15,628 bases of DNA from an uncultured Bacilli bacterium (GCA_944358375.1 CALVQT010000015.1:1-15628), one strand, 5' to 3'. Shown: positions 1 to 8,341, counted from the stretch's first letter. A program made the numbers and translations. The notes: generated from the letters alone by a model not told the origin.

Positions 1-431
1 TAAGTTTCATTATCATATCTAACTATTACTTCACTAAACACATCTAGTTTTTCATTAAAATTTAGTTTTTCAAATTTCGATGCAATTTCTTTTTCTTCAT
101 TATTTAAATAAATACCTATTACATTTCCATTATATTCATAAGCATCTTTACTATTAGTAGCACCATTGTATAACATAGCAAAATATTGTAACAAAATAGT
201 ACAAGCATTTTTTGAAAGTCCAATTACCTCCGAATCAAATATTTTCATATCATCATCTTCTATCAAATCTGGATTAGGCTCATTCCTATCATTAATTTGA
301 TTGTTATTTAACAAATTAAAAATATATATAAGAAATTTTAATTTAGTAATATCATTTTTATTTTCCAATTCTTCAATTAATTTTCTAACATTTTCAGTAG
401 TTTCAGTAATATAAATATAATCATTCCTCCC
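1..431 (-). pseudogene. Open frame running off the left edge, no start codon, follows an in-frame stop
   Basis: Reading leftward there are 143 open codons from 431 to the window edge, with no good start. The frame begins immediately after the TAA at 434-432 that ends the 34-codon ORF upstream, and it is in the same phase as that ORF. The encoded stretch opens GRNDYIYITETTENVRKLIE and is acidic and hydrophilic with an Asn-rich segment; I do not recognise the family. A GGGAGG motif (431-426) sits directly after the stop, but the only ATG at usual distance is out of frame and gives 15 codons. Either one gene is interrupted by a nonsense mutation (reading both segments together gives at least 177 residues), or translation restarts at a rare codon or at the internal ATG at 248. 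Neighbouring helicase remnants suggest mobile-element cargo. Real coding is likely from the length of the open frame in AT-rich DNA; function is unknown. Confidence 0.45.
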
Positions 432-536
432 TTATATACTGTTTTTTACTTCATCAAAGATTTTATTAATTAATGTTTCACTTATTAAGTTAGACATATC
501 ATCACTTGCAGTATCACTATCTAATTGATTAAGCAT
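432..536 (-). CDS. Small 34-aa ORF, probably the N-terminal part of a stop-interrupted gene
   Basis: The ATG at 536-534 lies one base after the TAA that ends the helicase remnant, with GGTGGAG about ten bases upstream as a plausible ribosome-binding site. The peptide starts MLNQLDSDTASDDMSNLISE and ends at TAA 434-432, after which the same frame stays open to the window edge. It is acidic and predicted helical, with no recognised domain. Its tight coupling to the upstream frame suggests co-translation in the original mobile element. It may be a true micro-ORF, but reading it as the beginning of the following open frame, cut by a stop, explains the shared phase better. Confidence 0.4.
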   Translation of the reverse strand: MLNQLDSDTASDDMSNLISETLINKIFDEVKNSI

Positions 537-537
537 A

Positions 538-1257
538 TTATTTATAATCTCCACCTTTTAATTTAGGTGTAGGTAAATCTAGCATCTTTGAGGTTTTAAT
601 ATCAGCAATTTCTTTAAATAAAGTCATTAATTCTGGAATATTAAAGAATTGAGCAAATCTTGCTTTTGTTCTAAAACCACTACCGTCAGGAGCAATTTCA
701 AAACTATTAACAATTTCTCCAAAAGTTGATGCCCACTCATCAAAATGTTCAAGTCCCATTTCTCGTAATCTATCAAGTTGCAAATACTTTTGCATAACAA
801 ATAGTTCTCCCATGGAGTTTGAAATAGGAGTACCAGTTGCAAATACTGCACCTTTACCACCATTATTTTCTAATACATAACTTATCTTCATAAATAAATC
901 AGTTGCTTTTTACTTTCACTATTATTTATCCCTGCAACATTTCTTATCTTTGAATACATTGGTAAATTTTTAAACATATGTGCCTCATCAACTATTAATT
1001 CATCTACTCCAAGTTCTTCAAATGTTACTACATCATCTTTTGGTGCATCTAATAATGCCTTTAATTTAGTATCCATACTTGTTTTAATTTGTTCAAGTTT
1101 TTTAACACTTAAACCATCACCAGACTCTGCTTTTATTCTTTCAATAGCATTAACAACTTCATCAATTTGTTGTTCCATATGTTTTTGTTCATATTCTTTA
1201 CTCATAGGAATTAATTCAAAACTAGAATGAGCAATTAAAACTGCATCCCATTTCTCC
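538..1257 (-). pseudogene. Fragment of a mobile-element SF2 (DEAH) helicase, frameshifted and truncated at both ends
   Basis: Two minus-strand frames together read as one conserved stretch of the very large helicase/methylase-type proteins carried by conjugative elements of Bacillota. The first (about 1257 to 888) contains WDAVLIAHSSFELIPMSK and the Walker B/motif II DEAH in VDEAHMFKN. The second (891-538) contains the motif III region VFATGTPISNS and then a segment ending PTPKLKGGDYK. The frames join exactly if one A is added to a five-A run (plus-strand T run 907-911), restoring KKATDLFMKISY. The 5' part, including the P-loop domain, is missing, cut at the inverted repeat at 1258. The 3' part, including helicase domain 2, is missing after 540. 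The normal family is many hundreds to thousands of residues, and about 235 remain. It cannot be a working helicase. Family identification is from motif order and memory of the family. Confidence 0.8.
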
Positions 1258-1309
1258 GGTTCTTTGTCAAGTAGTTTTAAACGTCACCAACACTACTTGA
1301 CAAAGAACC
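1258..1309. repeat. Perfect 18-bp inverted repeat at the operon/helicase-remnant junction, likely IS-end remnant
   Basis: GGTTCTTTGTCAAGTAGT at 1258-1275 is perfectly inverted at 1292-1309, separated by 16 bases. Outside the shared 18 bases the two ends differ, reading inward GTTGGTGACG from one side and TTTAAACGTC from the other, as left and right ends of a transposable element do. No T-tract follows on either strand, so it is a poor rho-independent terminator, though the RNA would fold strongly. The repeat supplies the last residues and TAG stop of the adjacent glycosyltransferase and abuts the break in the helicase fragment. The GG-TTCTTTGTCAA beginning recalls, from memory, termini of ISL3-family elements; this is inference. 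I see no clear flanking 8-bp duplication. Confidence 0.7.
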
Positions 1310-2282
1310 CTTTATTAAAATAAATATACATAATATAATAAAATATATATGGATTTAAGAATAATAATTTTACTAAAATATTCTTTTTCTTCGTATTTAT
1401 TTTTTGAACATCTTTGGTATTTAATTTTTTTGCTATGACAAGTTCATTATAAAGTAAATTTTTATATTCCTTATCTTTTAAAACACTTATACATTTATAC
1501 TGTGCTATATCCAAAAAACACCTTAAAATAGAATTAACCCTATTCATATCTAAATATAAATTAAGTTCATTATTATAATCATATAAATTTTCATATCGCT
1601 CATTTATCGCTTTTATATAATCTTTAACTGCACTCTTATTATAACAACCTGTAATACTACCTTCTCTAAAATAATAACCATATAAATTACAAGGAACATA
1701 TGAAACAAATTCACTTTTTAAAAATAACTTATATATAGTTGAAATATCTTCATATTTTTTACCAACTGGAAATTTAACATCATCAAATAACTCTCTTAAA
1801 TATAATTTATCAACCGCATGATTAGCTATTTTTTTGTCAATCATAAGTTCTTTTATCGCATCAATTTTTGTTAAACTAATACTTTCATAAGTTTCATTAA
1901 ATGTAGGTTTGTCACTAAAACGGACAAAATCGCATATAGATATTTTACTATTATATTCATTTATTGCTTTATATAAAAATTCATACATAAAAGGAGATAT
2001 TACATCATCAGAATCAACAAAACCAATATATTTGCCACGCGCTAGTTCAATTCCCCTATTTCTAGTATAAGAAAGTCCGTGGTTTTCTTGATTATACACT
2101 TTTATACGGTTATCTTTTTTTTCATACATATAACAAATATCTAACGACTCATCAGTTGAACCATCATTAATCAAAATAATTTCCAAATTTTTATATGTCT
2201 GATTGATAATAGAATCTAAACATTTTTCTAAATAGTTTTTGACATTATATACAGGAACAATTACACTTATTAAATCATTCAT
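1293..2282 (-). CDS. Family 2 glycosyltransferase (last gene of polysaccharide operon)
   Basis: A GT-A fold glycosyltransferase of family GT2, expected to act at the cytoplasmic membrane face, adding one sugar from a nucleotide donor to the lipid-linked repeat unit. The N-terminal 100 residues are canonical: ISVIVPVYN (5-13), the UDP-binding INDGSTDES region (38-46) and the DSDD metal-binding motif (90-93). The second half is divergent and ends in a hydrophobic helix. Of two possible ATGs I chose 2282, because GGAGAG then lies about eight bases upstream; this overlaps the licD-like stop by eight bases. It is a close paralogue of the GT2 at 5214, sharing an identical 32-bp DNA stretch. The final residues GFFVK and the stop codon lie inside the inverted repeat, so the C-terminus may have been altered by an insertion. 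Acceptor and sugar cannot be read from sequence. Confidence 0.93.
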   Translation of the reverse strand: MNDLISVIVPVYNVKNYLEKCLDSIINQTYKNLEIILINDGSTDESLDICYMYEKKDNRIKVYNQENHGLSYTRNRGIELARGKYIGFVDSDDVISPFMYEFLYKAINEYNSKISICDFVRFSDKPTFNETYESISLTKIDAIKELMIDKKIANHAVDKLYLRELFDDVKFPVGKKYEDISTIYKLFLKSEFVSYVPCNLYGYYFREGSITGCYNKSAVKDYIKAINERYENLYDYNNELNLYLDMNRVNSILRCFLDIAQYKCISVLKDKEYKNLLYNELVIAKKLNTKDVQKINTKKKNILVKLLFLNPYIFYYIMYIYFNKGFFVK

Positions 2283-3075
2283 AATCATCTCTCCAATACG
2301 CTTTTATTTGATGATGTGAACGTCTTTGATGTTCTGGTAAATCTTTTTGATAATCACCATATAAATTAGATAAATAACAATCATAATCTTTTACACTTGT
2401 AAACATTTGAGATTCAAATTCATATTCGCTAGTACTATCAAATAAAGAAGTTGAAAAAATTTTAGGCGGATTTATATAAATAACTCCGGCATAATTTCCA
2501 CAAGCATTTTTAGAAACTATTTTATCTAAATATTTAGCCCAAAAGTTATATCCTAATGGCAAAGATACAATATCTACAAAAGTATATATTATAACATTGA
2601 AACTTGTTTTTTCTAAATTATTCCTTATTCGAATTCTTCTTGCAGACATATTACGGACAAACCTTATTTTATAATAGTATTTCATTACATCTTCATCAAA
2701 ATAATCAATTGGAAAAATATCAATATAAACTCCAAGTTTTCTTATTTCTTTAGCATTTTCAATAACCCTTGTTTTTTTATTAACTAATTTAGCATAAGGA
2801 TAATAATAATCTTTTGTATTATAAACTGTTAATAGTTCATATTCTTCATTTTTCTCATTTTCCATTACTTCTAAAAGTTTAATATAATCTTTTCTTTTTA
2901 AACAAATATCTATATCATCATCCCAAGGAATATATCCATTATATTTAACCGTTCCAAGTAAAGTACCATTCGCTAAAAAATATGAAATTTCATTTTCATC
3001 ACAAATTTTTTTTATATATGATAGACCCTGAACTTGAAGTTTTCTTTGTTCCTTTAAATCGATTTCTTTAGTCAC
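2275..3075 (-). CDS. licD: LicD-family phosphotransferase (phosphocholine or related phospho-substituent transfer)
   Basis: The 266-residue protein has the LicD/fukutin-type nucleotidyltransferase-fold signature: YFLANGTLLGTVKYNGYIPW followed by DDDID (52-56), then further conserved segments YPYAKLVNKKTRV and GVYIDIFPID. LicD proteins transfer phosphocholine from CDP-choline to glycans or teichoic acids; relatives transfer other phospho-polyols, so the substituent is not certain. It starts at GTG 3075 with AAGG seven to eight bases upstream; no in-frame ATG is better placed. It follows the small kinase-like gene by 15 bases and overlaps the next glycosyltransferase. No choline kinase (licA), CDP-choline synthetase (licC) or choline permease (licB) gene is in this window, so activated donor must come from elsewhere. 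The placement predicts that the surface polymer carries a zwitterionic or charged phospho-decoration. Confidence 0.92.
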   Translation of the reverse strand: MTKEIDLKEQRKLQVQGLSYIKKICDENEISYFLANGTLLGTVKYNGYIPWDDDIDICLKRKDYIKLLEVMENEKNEEYELLTVYNTKDYYYPYAKLVNKKTRVIENAKEIRKLGVYIDIFPIDYFDEDVMKYYYKIRFVRNMSARRIRIRNNLEKTSFNVIIYTFVDIVSLPLGYNFWAKYLDKIVSKNACGNYAGVIYINPPKIFSTSLFDSTSEYEFESQMFTSVKDYDCYLSNLYGDYQKDLPEHQRRSHHQIKAYWRDDYE

Positions 3076-3090
3076 TATTTACCTTCTTTC

Positions 3091-3690
3091 TCATACATAT
3101 AAATTGTCAATTTTTTGTAAAAATGACCTTTCCTCTTTATACCAGACTTTAAGATGTTTAATATTATATCGGTAATGCCAATATATTTCTTTTAAAAATC
3201 TTATAAATGAATAATTTTTATTTTTAATTCTACTTATATTTCTTACATCTCTACGAAATAAAGCTTTTAAAAATGACGTTCTTTTATAAACAATTCTTTC
3301 GTTTTTAAACAACTCAAAATTAACCCTTTTCATGAAATACGAACCATCAAAAATAATTTTAATTTTTTCCTTTTTAATATATTTTTTAACAAAATTATAA
3401 AAACAATCACAAACATTTTCATCATTTTCTATCAAATGGGCTACTTTATATTTAGGATAACATCTACGAAATTTAGTTAAAATATCTTTTTCAATTAATG
3501 AAAGTTCTCTATTTTCATCATAATCGAAAATCATATCAAAACTAATTATTTCATAGCCATATTTTTCTTTGAGACTAATAGCCAATTGACTTTTGCCAGA
3601 ACCACTCATTCCGGTAACAATAATCATATCTGTTTTTTTATCAAAATTAATATATAAATCTTTCTTTGAAAAAAATAAATTTACTTTCAT
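3091..3690 (-). CDS. Small P-loop NTPase, nucleoside/adenylate-kinase-like
   Basis: A 199-residue basic protein with a clear Walker A motif, GMSGSGKS (27-34), preceded by a beta strand (MIIVT). It is followed by a possible substrate-binding aspartate in IISFDMIFD (about 48-56), a strand ending in IIFDGSYF (about 112-119), and an arginine-rich lid-like segment (RTSFLKALFRRDVRNI). This layout matches small nucleotide/uridine-kinase-type P-loop enzymes that phosphorylate a small molecule in the cytoplasm, but the exact family is not evident. It starts at ATG 3690 with AGGGAAG upstream, one base after the flippase stop, and is directly followed by licD. A kinase is not a standard part of Wzx/Wzy loci. 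Its position suggests it may prepare a phosphorylated precursor for the LicD-type transferase; this is inference. It is probably an intact gene. Confidence 0.8.
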   Translation of the reverse strand: MKVNLFFSKKDLYINFDKKTDMIIVTGMSGSGKSQLAISLKEKYGYEIISFDMIFDYDENRELSLIEKDILTKFRRCYPKYKVAHLIENDENVCDCFYNFVKKYIKKEKIKIIFDGSYFMKRVNFELFKNERIVYKRTSFLKALFRRDVRNISRIKNKNYSFIRFLKEIYWHYRYNIKHLKVWYKEERSFLQKIDNLYV

Positions 3691-3691
3691 A

Positions 3692-5212
3692 CTATCTTCC
3701 CTTTAAAATTAATATTTTCTTTTTAACTTCTTTAAATTCATCTGTAAAAAAAGTAGTTAAAACTATAATAACTGAAATTATTAAAAATGTAATAATACTT
3801 TCTAATATTAAAATCCATATATTTCCTACTGGCATATTTATAAAAATGAAATATAAAATACAATAACTTAAAATAAATGGAATAGTAAAAATAATCATTT
3901 TTTTAAAATAATTTAAAAAATTAGTCTTAAAAATTTCTTTATATATTATTCTTGGCATATACCAAAAAGTCGTAATCAAAATTGATATAACCGTAGCTAG
4001 AAAAACACCTTTTATCCCCATTACTTTTCCTAGAAAAACTGATAACATAATATTGATTATCGAGCAAAATAACGGAGCTAATCTACCTTGCTTAAATAAA
4101 CCTAAAGTATCTCTATATACATTACTAGCAAAAGCAATACCTCTAAGATATAATACAACGATTAATAGTATTACTGTAATATCATCAAGTAAATATTCTT
4201 CACCAATCCATAAAACTATGAACGGTTTTAATAACACTAACATCATTACTCCTGCAAAGCCATATAGCATACAAGAAATAAATAAAGTTTGATTATAAAT
4301 TTTTTCTTGTTTCTTATTATCGTCAGTAGTATTTAAATTACCAATACTTCCAGTAAGTCCGGTTAATACTGTCCATAGTACACCACTTACAGCTGTAATA
4401 ATTAAGCTATAATTTGAATAAATTCCGACCGCCACAATACCAATAAGCATTGAAATGATAATATTATCTGTTCCACTTAAAATAGTTGTTCCAAGCTTAT
4501 ACATAACTAATGACTTAACATTTGTCCACAATTCTTTTACTTCATTTTTACTAATTTTAAGAGATGTTTTTTCTTTTAAAAACGGATACTCTTTATTAGC
4601 TTTAATTGAAATGTATATATTAGATATAATAGTAGAAGCCACATAAACAATAAGATATAAAATAAAGTTTTGAGTAAATACTAATATCAATGCTTGAATA
4701 AGTGATTTTAAACCAGAAAAGCTTAAATCAATTAAACTATTAACATAATTTCTTTCATAAACCAAAAATACTGATCTTTTATAACCAAAGAAATATGTCC
4801 CTGCTGTTTCTAATAAATACAATAAATAAATAAGTATTAAACTTTCACTAATGTTTGGTGCTTCCTTAATTATATATGGCATAAATGGAATAACAAGTAA
4901 GCCAACTATTAAAACAAATATTCCTATACACATATATATTTTTCTATAAAATTTAATCCACGTTTTTATTTGTTCTTTATCATCATTTGCAACAGGTTTA
5001 TATAATTTATATATAATAGCATTCCCAATACCAAGTTCGGCAAAATTTAAAATATATAAAATATTAGAAAATAGTCCATTAATTCCTAAGTATTCACTGC
5101 CTAAATAATAAATAAAAATGGTTCTAACTAAAAAGTTTAGAAATGTACTTATTATTTGTGAGATACTACCAACAGAACTATTTCTAAAACTATTTTTAGT
5201 TCTAGAACTCAT
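3692..5212 (-). CDS. Wzx-type polysaccharide flippase (oligosaccharide exporter, MOP superfamily)
   Basis: A 506-residue integral membrane protein with about 12-14 hydrophobic helices spread over its length, as expected for RfbX/Wzx-type flippases. These move the completed undecaprenyl-pyrophosphate-linked repeat unit across the membrane. The N-terminus (SSRTKNSFRNSSVGSISQII, then FLVRTIFIYYLGSEYLGING) matches Firmicutes capsule flippases, in which an Arg-Thr pair and a short YLGxEYLGINGLF element follow helix one. The start at ATG 5212 is fixed by AAAGGAGGG about seven bases upstream; this ribosome-binding site is inside the last codons of the preceding GT2. Length is normal for the family and I see no break. 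It is the only exporter in the operon, so the pathway is Wzx/Wzy-dependent and not of the ABC-transporter type. Confidence 0.95.
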   Translation of the reverse strand: MSSRTKNSFRNSSVGSISQIISTFLNFLVRTIFIYYLGSEYLGINGLFSNILYILNFAELGIGNAIIYKLYKPVANDDKEQIKTWIKFYRKIYMCIGIFVLIVGLLVIPFMPYIIKEAPNISESLILIYLLYLLETAGTYFFGYKRSVFLVYERNYVNSLIDLSFSGLKSLIQALILVFTQNFILYLIVYVASTIISNIYISIKANKEYPFLKEKTSLKISKNEVKELWTNVKSLVMYKLGTTILSGTDNIIISMLIGIVAVGIYSNYSLIITAVSGVLWTVLTGLTGSIGNLNTTDDNKKQEKIYNQTLFISCMLYGFAGVMMLVLLKPFIVLWIGEEYLLDDITVILLIVVLYLRGIAFASNVYRDTLGLFKQGRLAPLFCSIINIMLSVFLGKVMGIKGVFLATVISILITTFWYMPRIIYKEIFKTNFLNYFKKMIIFTIPFILSYCILYFIFINMPVGNIWILILESIITFLIISVIIVLTTFFTDEFKEVKKKILILKGR

Positions 5213-5213
5213 T

Positions 5214-6176
5214 TTAACCCTCCTTTATTTTATAAAACATAGATGCGATTAAGTAAAATAAATTAACATTTATACTTAATATTTTGATAAGAAAATTTTT
5301 AATAAATGAAAAATCATATTTTGTGTCTTTAATAAGTTTTTTTAACATTTTATGTTCCAAGATGACTTTAGCATCTTTCAAATACTCTTTATTTTTTGAT
5401 AAAACAATGTTTCTAAATAAAACAAAAATATTAAATATCCTGTTTTTGTTAAGTTCTTCTTTTAAATTAGGATACTCGCTTATTAAATAATCATATTTTT
5501 CTTTATAAACATTTAAATAATTTATTAATTTCTCATAACTATATGTATGAACATAACTATCTTCTCTTTGAAAATATCCATATAAAATAGAATCACTAAT
5601 AACTATTTTATCCACTTTACCAATTAATCTATATATAACATCTAAATCTTCAAAAATCATATTTTCTTTGAATTTTATATCATTAAATAATTCTTCTTTT
5701 ATAAGTTTATCCCAAAGAAAATTACTAATTTCTTCATTTAAATTCTTTTTTAAAGCTTCTTCTTTAGTATAAGAAATATAATTTTTATCTTCTTTAAAAT
5801 TACAACTACTAGTAAATTTTGTATATTGACATCCAGCTATTAAACATTTTTCATCAGTCATTAAATTATATAAAGTTTCATACATTCTCGGTGAAATAAT
5901 ATCATCAGAATCGACAAAACCAATATAATCTCCAGTAGCTAATTCTATCCCTTTATTTCTTGTTTTTGAAATGCCTTTATTAGTCTGATTATAAACCACT
6001 ATTCGTTTATCTTTACTCGCGTATTCAAGGCATATATCTAAAGAATTGTCTGTACTGCCATCATTGATTAAAATAATTTCTAAATCACTATATGTCTGAT
6101 TGATAATAGAATCTAAACATCTATTCAAATATGCCTCAGCATTATAAATAGGAACAATTACACTAATTTTGCTCAT
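5214..6176 (-). CDS. Family 2 glycosyltransferase, paralogue of the GT2 at 1293
   Basis: A 320-residue GT2 with the usual N-terminal nucleotide-sugar domain: ISVIVPIYN (4-12), INDGSTDNS (37-45) and the catalytic/metal DSDD (89-92). After it come IISPRMYE and a divergent C-terminal half ending in hydrophobic helices. I chose ATG 6176 over the upstream ATG at 6191, because AAGGTG lies at proper distance from 6176; this overlaps the polymerase stop by 14 bases. The protein is strongly similar to the GT2 that ends the operon over the first 100 residues, with differing C-terminal halves, as expected for duplicated transferases that recognise different acceptors. It probably adds one residue of the repeat unit on the inner membrane face; donor and linkage are unknown. 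Confidence 0.93.
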   Translation of the reverse strand: MSKISVIVPIYNAEAYLNRCLDSIINQTYSDLEIILINDGSTDNSLDICLEYASKDKRIVVYNQTNKGISKTRNKGIELATGDYIGFVDSDDIISPRMYETLYNLMTDEKCLIAGCQYTKFTSSCNFKEDKNYISYTKEEALKKNLNEEISNFLWDKLIKEELFNDIKFKENMIFEDLDVIYRLIGKVDKIVISDSILYGYFQREDSYVHTYSYEKLINYLNVYKEKYDYLISEYPNLKEELNKNRIFNIFVLFRNIVLSKNKEYLKDAKVILEHKMLKKLIKDTKYDFSFIKNFLIKILSINVNLFYLIASMFYKIKEG

Positions 6177-7230
6177 TTTCTTCACCTTCATTAATTACTG
6201 AATTTAAAAGGATAATATAGATAAAATTTCCATATAGGTTACATTCTAAAATTCCATACATTAGAGTAAAAATAATTATTAAAACTAATCTATAATCATG
6301 TGCGACTACCTTTCCGCCTTTATAGAATAAATAGAAGTAAACTAAATAACTAATAATACCTGTTTTAACAAGCAACGACAAATAAAAATTATCAAGCACA
6401 TATATTCCAACAACATCATGACCAAACAAATTAAAATATAAATGATTTTCTAAATAATAGTTAGAAAAATATGGTCTATTACTTAATAATTCATTAACGT
6501 CATTATGGACTGTACTGCCAAAAAACACAGCAAGTAAAACACTAAAAATTGTAAAGATTAAAAACAAATGTGGAATAATTGGTTTAATTTTTTTATTAAT
6601 TTTTTCATTATAAATTAAGGATATAAAGATAAAAAGCACATATATATACATACCTGTTCGGCAGTCAGTTTCATTAAACATCCATACTGCGATTATTGTG
6701 GTTATAATGTAAATTAAAAATAATTTCCAAGGCTTTTTTCTAAAGAAATAATAAAGTCCAAAAACAATTCCCATAAAATATATAAATGGCGTATTAACAT
6801 TTCCAAAACCTAAACTATTTCTATATACTGTTTCATTATCAATAAAACGCCCTGCAGTTACTGTTTCAACAATACCTAGTTGTCCTGCAATAAGAGTTAC
6901 GACAAAAGATAAAATCGCAAAGGTTAAAAAATATTTTATTGTTACATTTATATCTTTATCAAGAAATGCCAAAGTAGCGATTAAATAAATAAATAGACTA
7001 TCTTCATTATTAAGTAAAAATATAAAAGCACTTAATATCAGCAATATAAACATTTTTCTAAATTTTTTATCTTTAAATTTAATTGTAAAAATATTGAAAA
7101 TAGTTAAAGCAAATAAAAGAAAAAGAAGAATATAGTTTAATATAGTACTAGAGTAAAATAAAGAAACATATCTAAAACAGACTGCAACAAACATAATTAT
7201 TACTCTATTTATTTTAATTAAACTTTCCAT
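6163..7230 (-). CDS. Wzy-like polysaccharide polymerase (O-antigen polymerase-type membrane protein)
   Basis: About 355 residues, dominated by ten or so hydrophobic helices, with one larger extracytoplasmic loop late in the protein (around the segments VHNDVNELLSNRPYFSNYYL and HLYFNLFGHDV). Such multi-span proteins with a late polar loop are typical of Wzy, which joins flipped repeat units into long chains. Conserved-looking polar positions include RNSLGFGNVNTP, NETDCRTG and LSNRPYF, resembling Arg-containing loops of Firmicutes polymerases. Wzy sequences are very divergent, so the call rests on topology plus position in an operon with Wzx, an initiating transferase and glycosyltransferases, and on no other gene filling the role. 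I chose ATG 7230 because GAGGGGAAAG lies just upstream; the earlier ATG at 7245 has no ribosome-binding site. Confidence 0.82.
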   Translation of the reverse strand: MESLIKINRVIIMFVAVCFRYVSLFYSSTILNYILLFLLFALTIFNIFTIKFKDKKFRKMFILLILSAFIFLLNNEDSLFIYLIATLAFLDKDINVTIKYFLTFAILSFVVTLIAGQLGIVETVTAGRFIDNETVYRNSLGFGNVNTPFIYFMGIVFGLYYFFRKKPWKLFLIYIITTIIAVWMFNETDCRTGMYIYVLFIFISLIYNEKINKKIKPIIPHLFLIFTIFSVLLAVFFGSTVHNDVNELLSNRPYFSNYYLENHLYFNLFGHDVVGIYVLDNFYLSLLVKTGIISYLVYFYLFYKGGKVVAHDYRLVLIIIFTLMYGILECNLYGNFIYIILLNSVINEGEENEQN

Positions 7231-7246
7231 CTTCTTTCCCCTCATT

Positions 7247-8341
7247 TCAATAATTTGAATTTTCTTTATAAAATTTTTCTAACTCTTTAGCAATTTGCTT
7301 TATATCATAATTTTCTTTATTCTTATTAAAATTTATATTTTTTCTATCATAATTATTTTCTTTTATTAATTCATTTGCCCACATTTCACTATTTTTATCA
7401 CCATCAAGATATGTTAATCTATCGCTTATTAAAGCTGCTTTAGGAACTTTTTTATCGGTTGTATAGCAATAAAGTCCTGACATTTGAGCTTCTATCAAAA
7501 CAATACCTAAACCTTCAGAAGTTGAAGGCAGTAAAAATGCATCAAAGGCTGAATAAAGGGCTGGTGTATCTTTTCTAACCCCTAAAAATCTAACATTATT
7601 TTCTAAGTTTAGGCTAGCCACTTTATTTTTTGTTTTTTCTAAAGTTTCACCAGTTCCAACTAACAATAGGACACTGTTGGGATTTATTTTTTGATAATCG
7701 TTAAAAATATCAATTAATTTATCATGATTTTTTTGCTCGCAAAATCTGCCAATATGACCAATAACCATAGTATTGTCATTAATTTTTAATTCTTTTCTAA
7801 TTTTAGCCCTTTGCTGAACATCAAATTTAAATTTATCAAGTTCAATAGCATTTGGAATAACTGTATATTTTTTCTTACCAAATAAATATTTTCCAGCGTC
7901 CTGAGAACAAGCAAAATTATGAGTGCTTGTGTATTTAAAAAATTTTGATAAAAAGTTTTTGACATTACCCTTTAGGTTTTTTTCACAATTAGAATGATGA
8001 GAATGAGCAATTCTAACTTTAATTCCATTTTTTTTAGCAATTAGAAAAACTAGAAATCCAATACTCGGCATATGGCAATGAATTATTTTATATTCCTTAT
8101 GGTTTTTAAAGAATTTATTTAACTGCCCTATATATTTAAAAATATTATGATCATCTCTAAGTGAAAAGCGATATATAGTACCTCCAAGTCTTTCAATTTC
8201 ATCATCATAAAACTTTTTTTCTTTATAATGTACTAAAAAATCAAACTCTACTTCATCAGAAATATTACGCATAATATTCATAATAAAGGTTTCTAATCCT
8301 CCAGCTTGCATATTAGGAACAACATGAAGTATTTTAATCAT
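7247..8341 (-). CDS. Family 4 glycosyltransferase (GT-B fold, EpsF/CapM-like)
   Basis: A 364-residue GT-B enzyme. The N-domain has ILHVVPNMQAGGLETF (4-19) with the Gly-Gly loop, and IIHCHMPSIG (86-95). The C-domain has VIPNAIELDKF, then IGHIGRFCEQKNH (194-206), which carries the Arg and Lys that bind the donor diphosphate. It also has LLVGTGE, and the E-x7-E element EGLGIVLIE (276-284) that contacts the nucleotide sugar. This is a retaining transferase of family GT4, probably adding a residue to the lipid-linked oligosaccharide. ATG 8341 is preferred over the TTG one codon earlier, because the AGAAGG site is better spaced; it overlaps the upstream GT2 stop by eight bases. Length is standard and all key motifs are present. 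Confidence 0.95.
   Translation of the reverse strand: MIKILHVVPNMQAGGLETFIMNIMRNISDEVEFDFLVHYKEKKFYDDEIERLGGTIYRFSLRDDHNIFKYIGQLNKFFKNHKEYKIIHCHMPSIGFLVFLIAKKNGIKVRIAHSHHSNCEKNLKGNVKNFLSKFFKYTSTHNFACSQDAGKYLFGKKKYTVIPNAIELDKFKFDVQQRAKIRKELKINDNTMVIGHIGRFCEQKNHDKLIDIFNDYQKINPNSVLLLVGTGETLEKTKNKVASLNLENNVRFLGVRKDTPALYSAFDAFLLPSTSEGLGIVLIEAQMSGLYCYTTDKKVPKAALISDRLTYLDGDKNSEMWANELIKENNYDRKNINFNKNKENYDIKQIAKELEKFYKENSNY

Noticed and set aside
1258..1309. Rho-independent terminator of the operon
   Set aside because: A strong stem is present but there is no T-tract on either strand and the loop is long; kept as an IS-end-like repeat instead.
4053..4646. Plus-strand frames inside the flippase gene
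   Set aside because: Shadows of a long, well-supported membrane protein gene on the other strand, without start signals.
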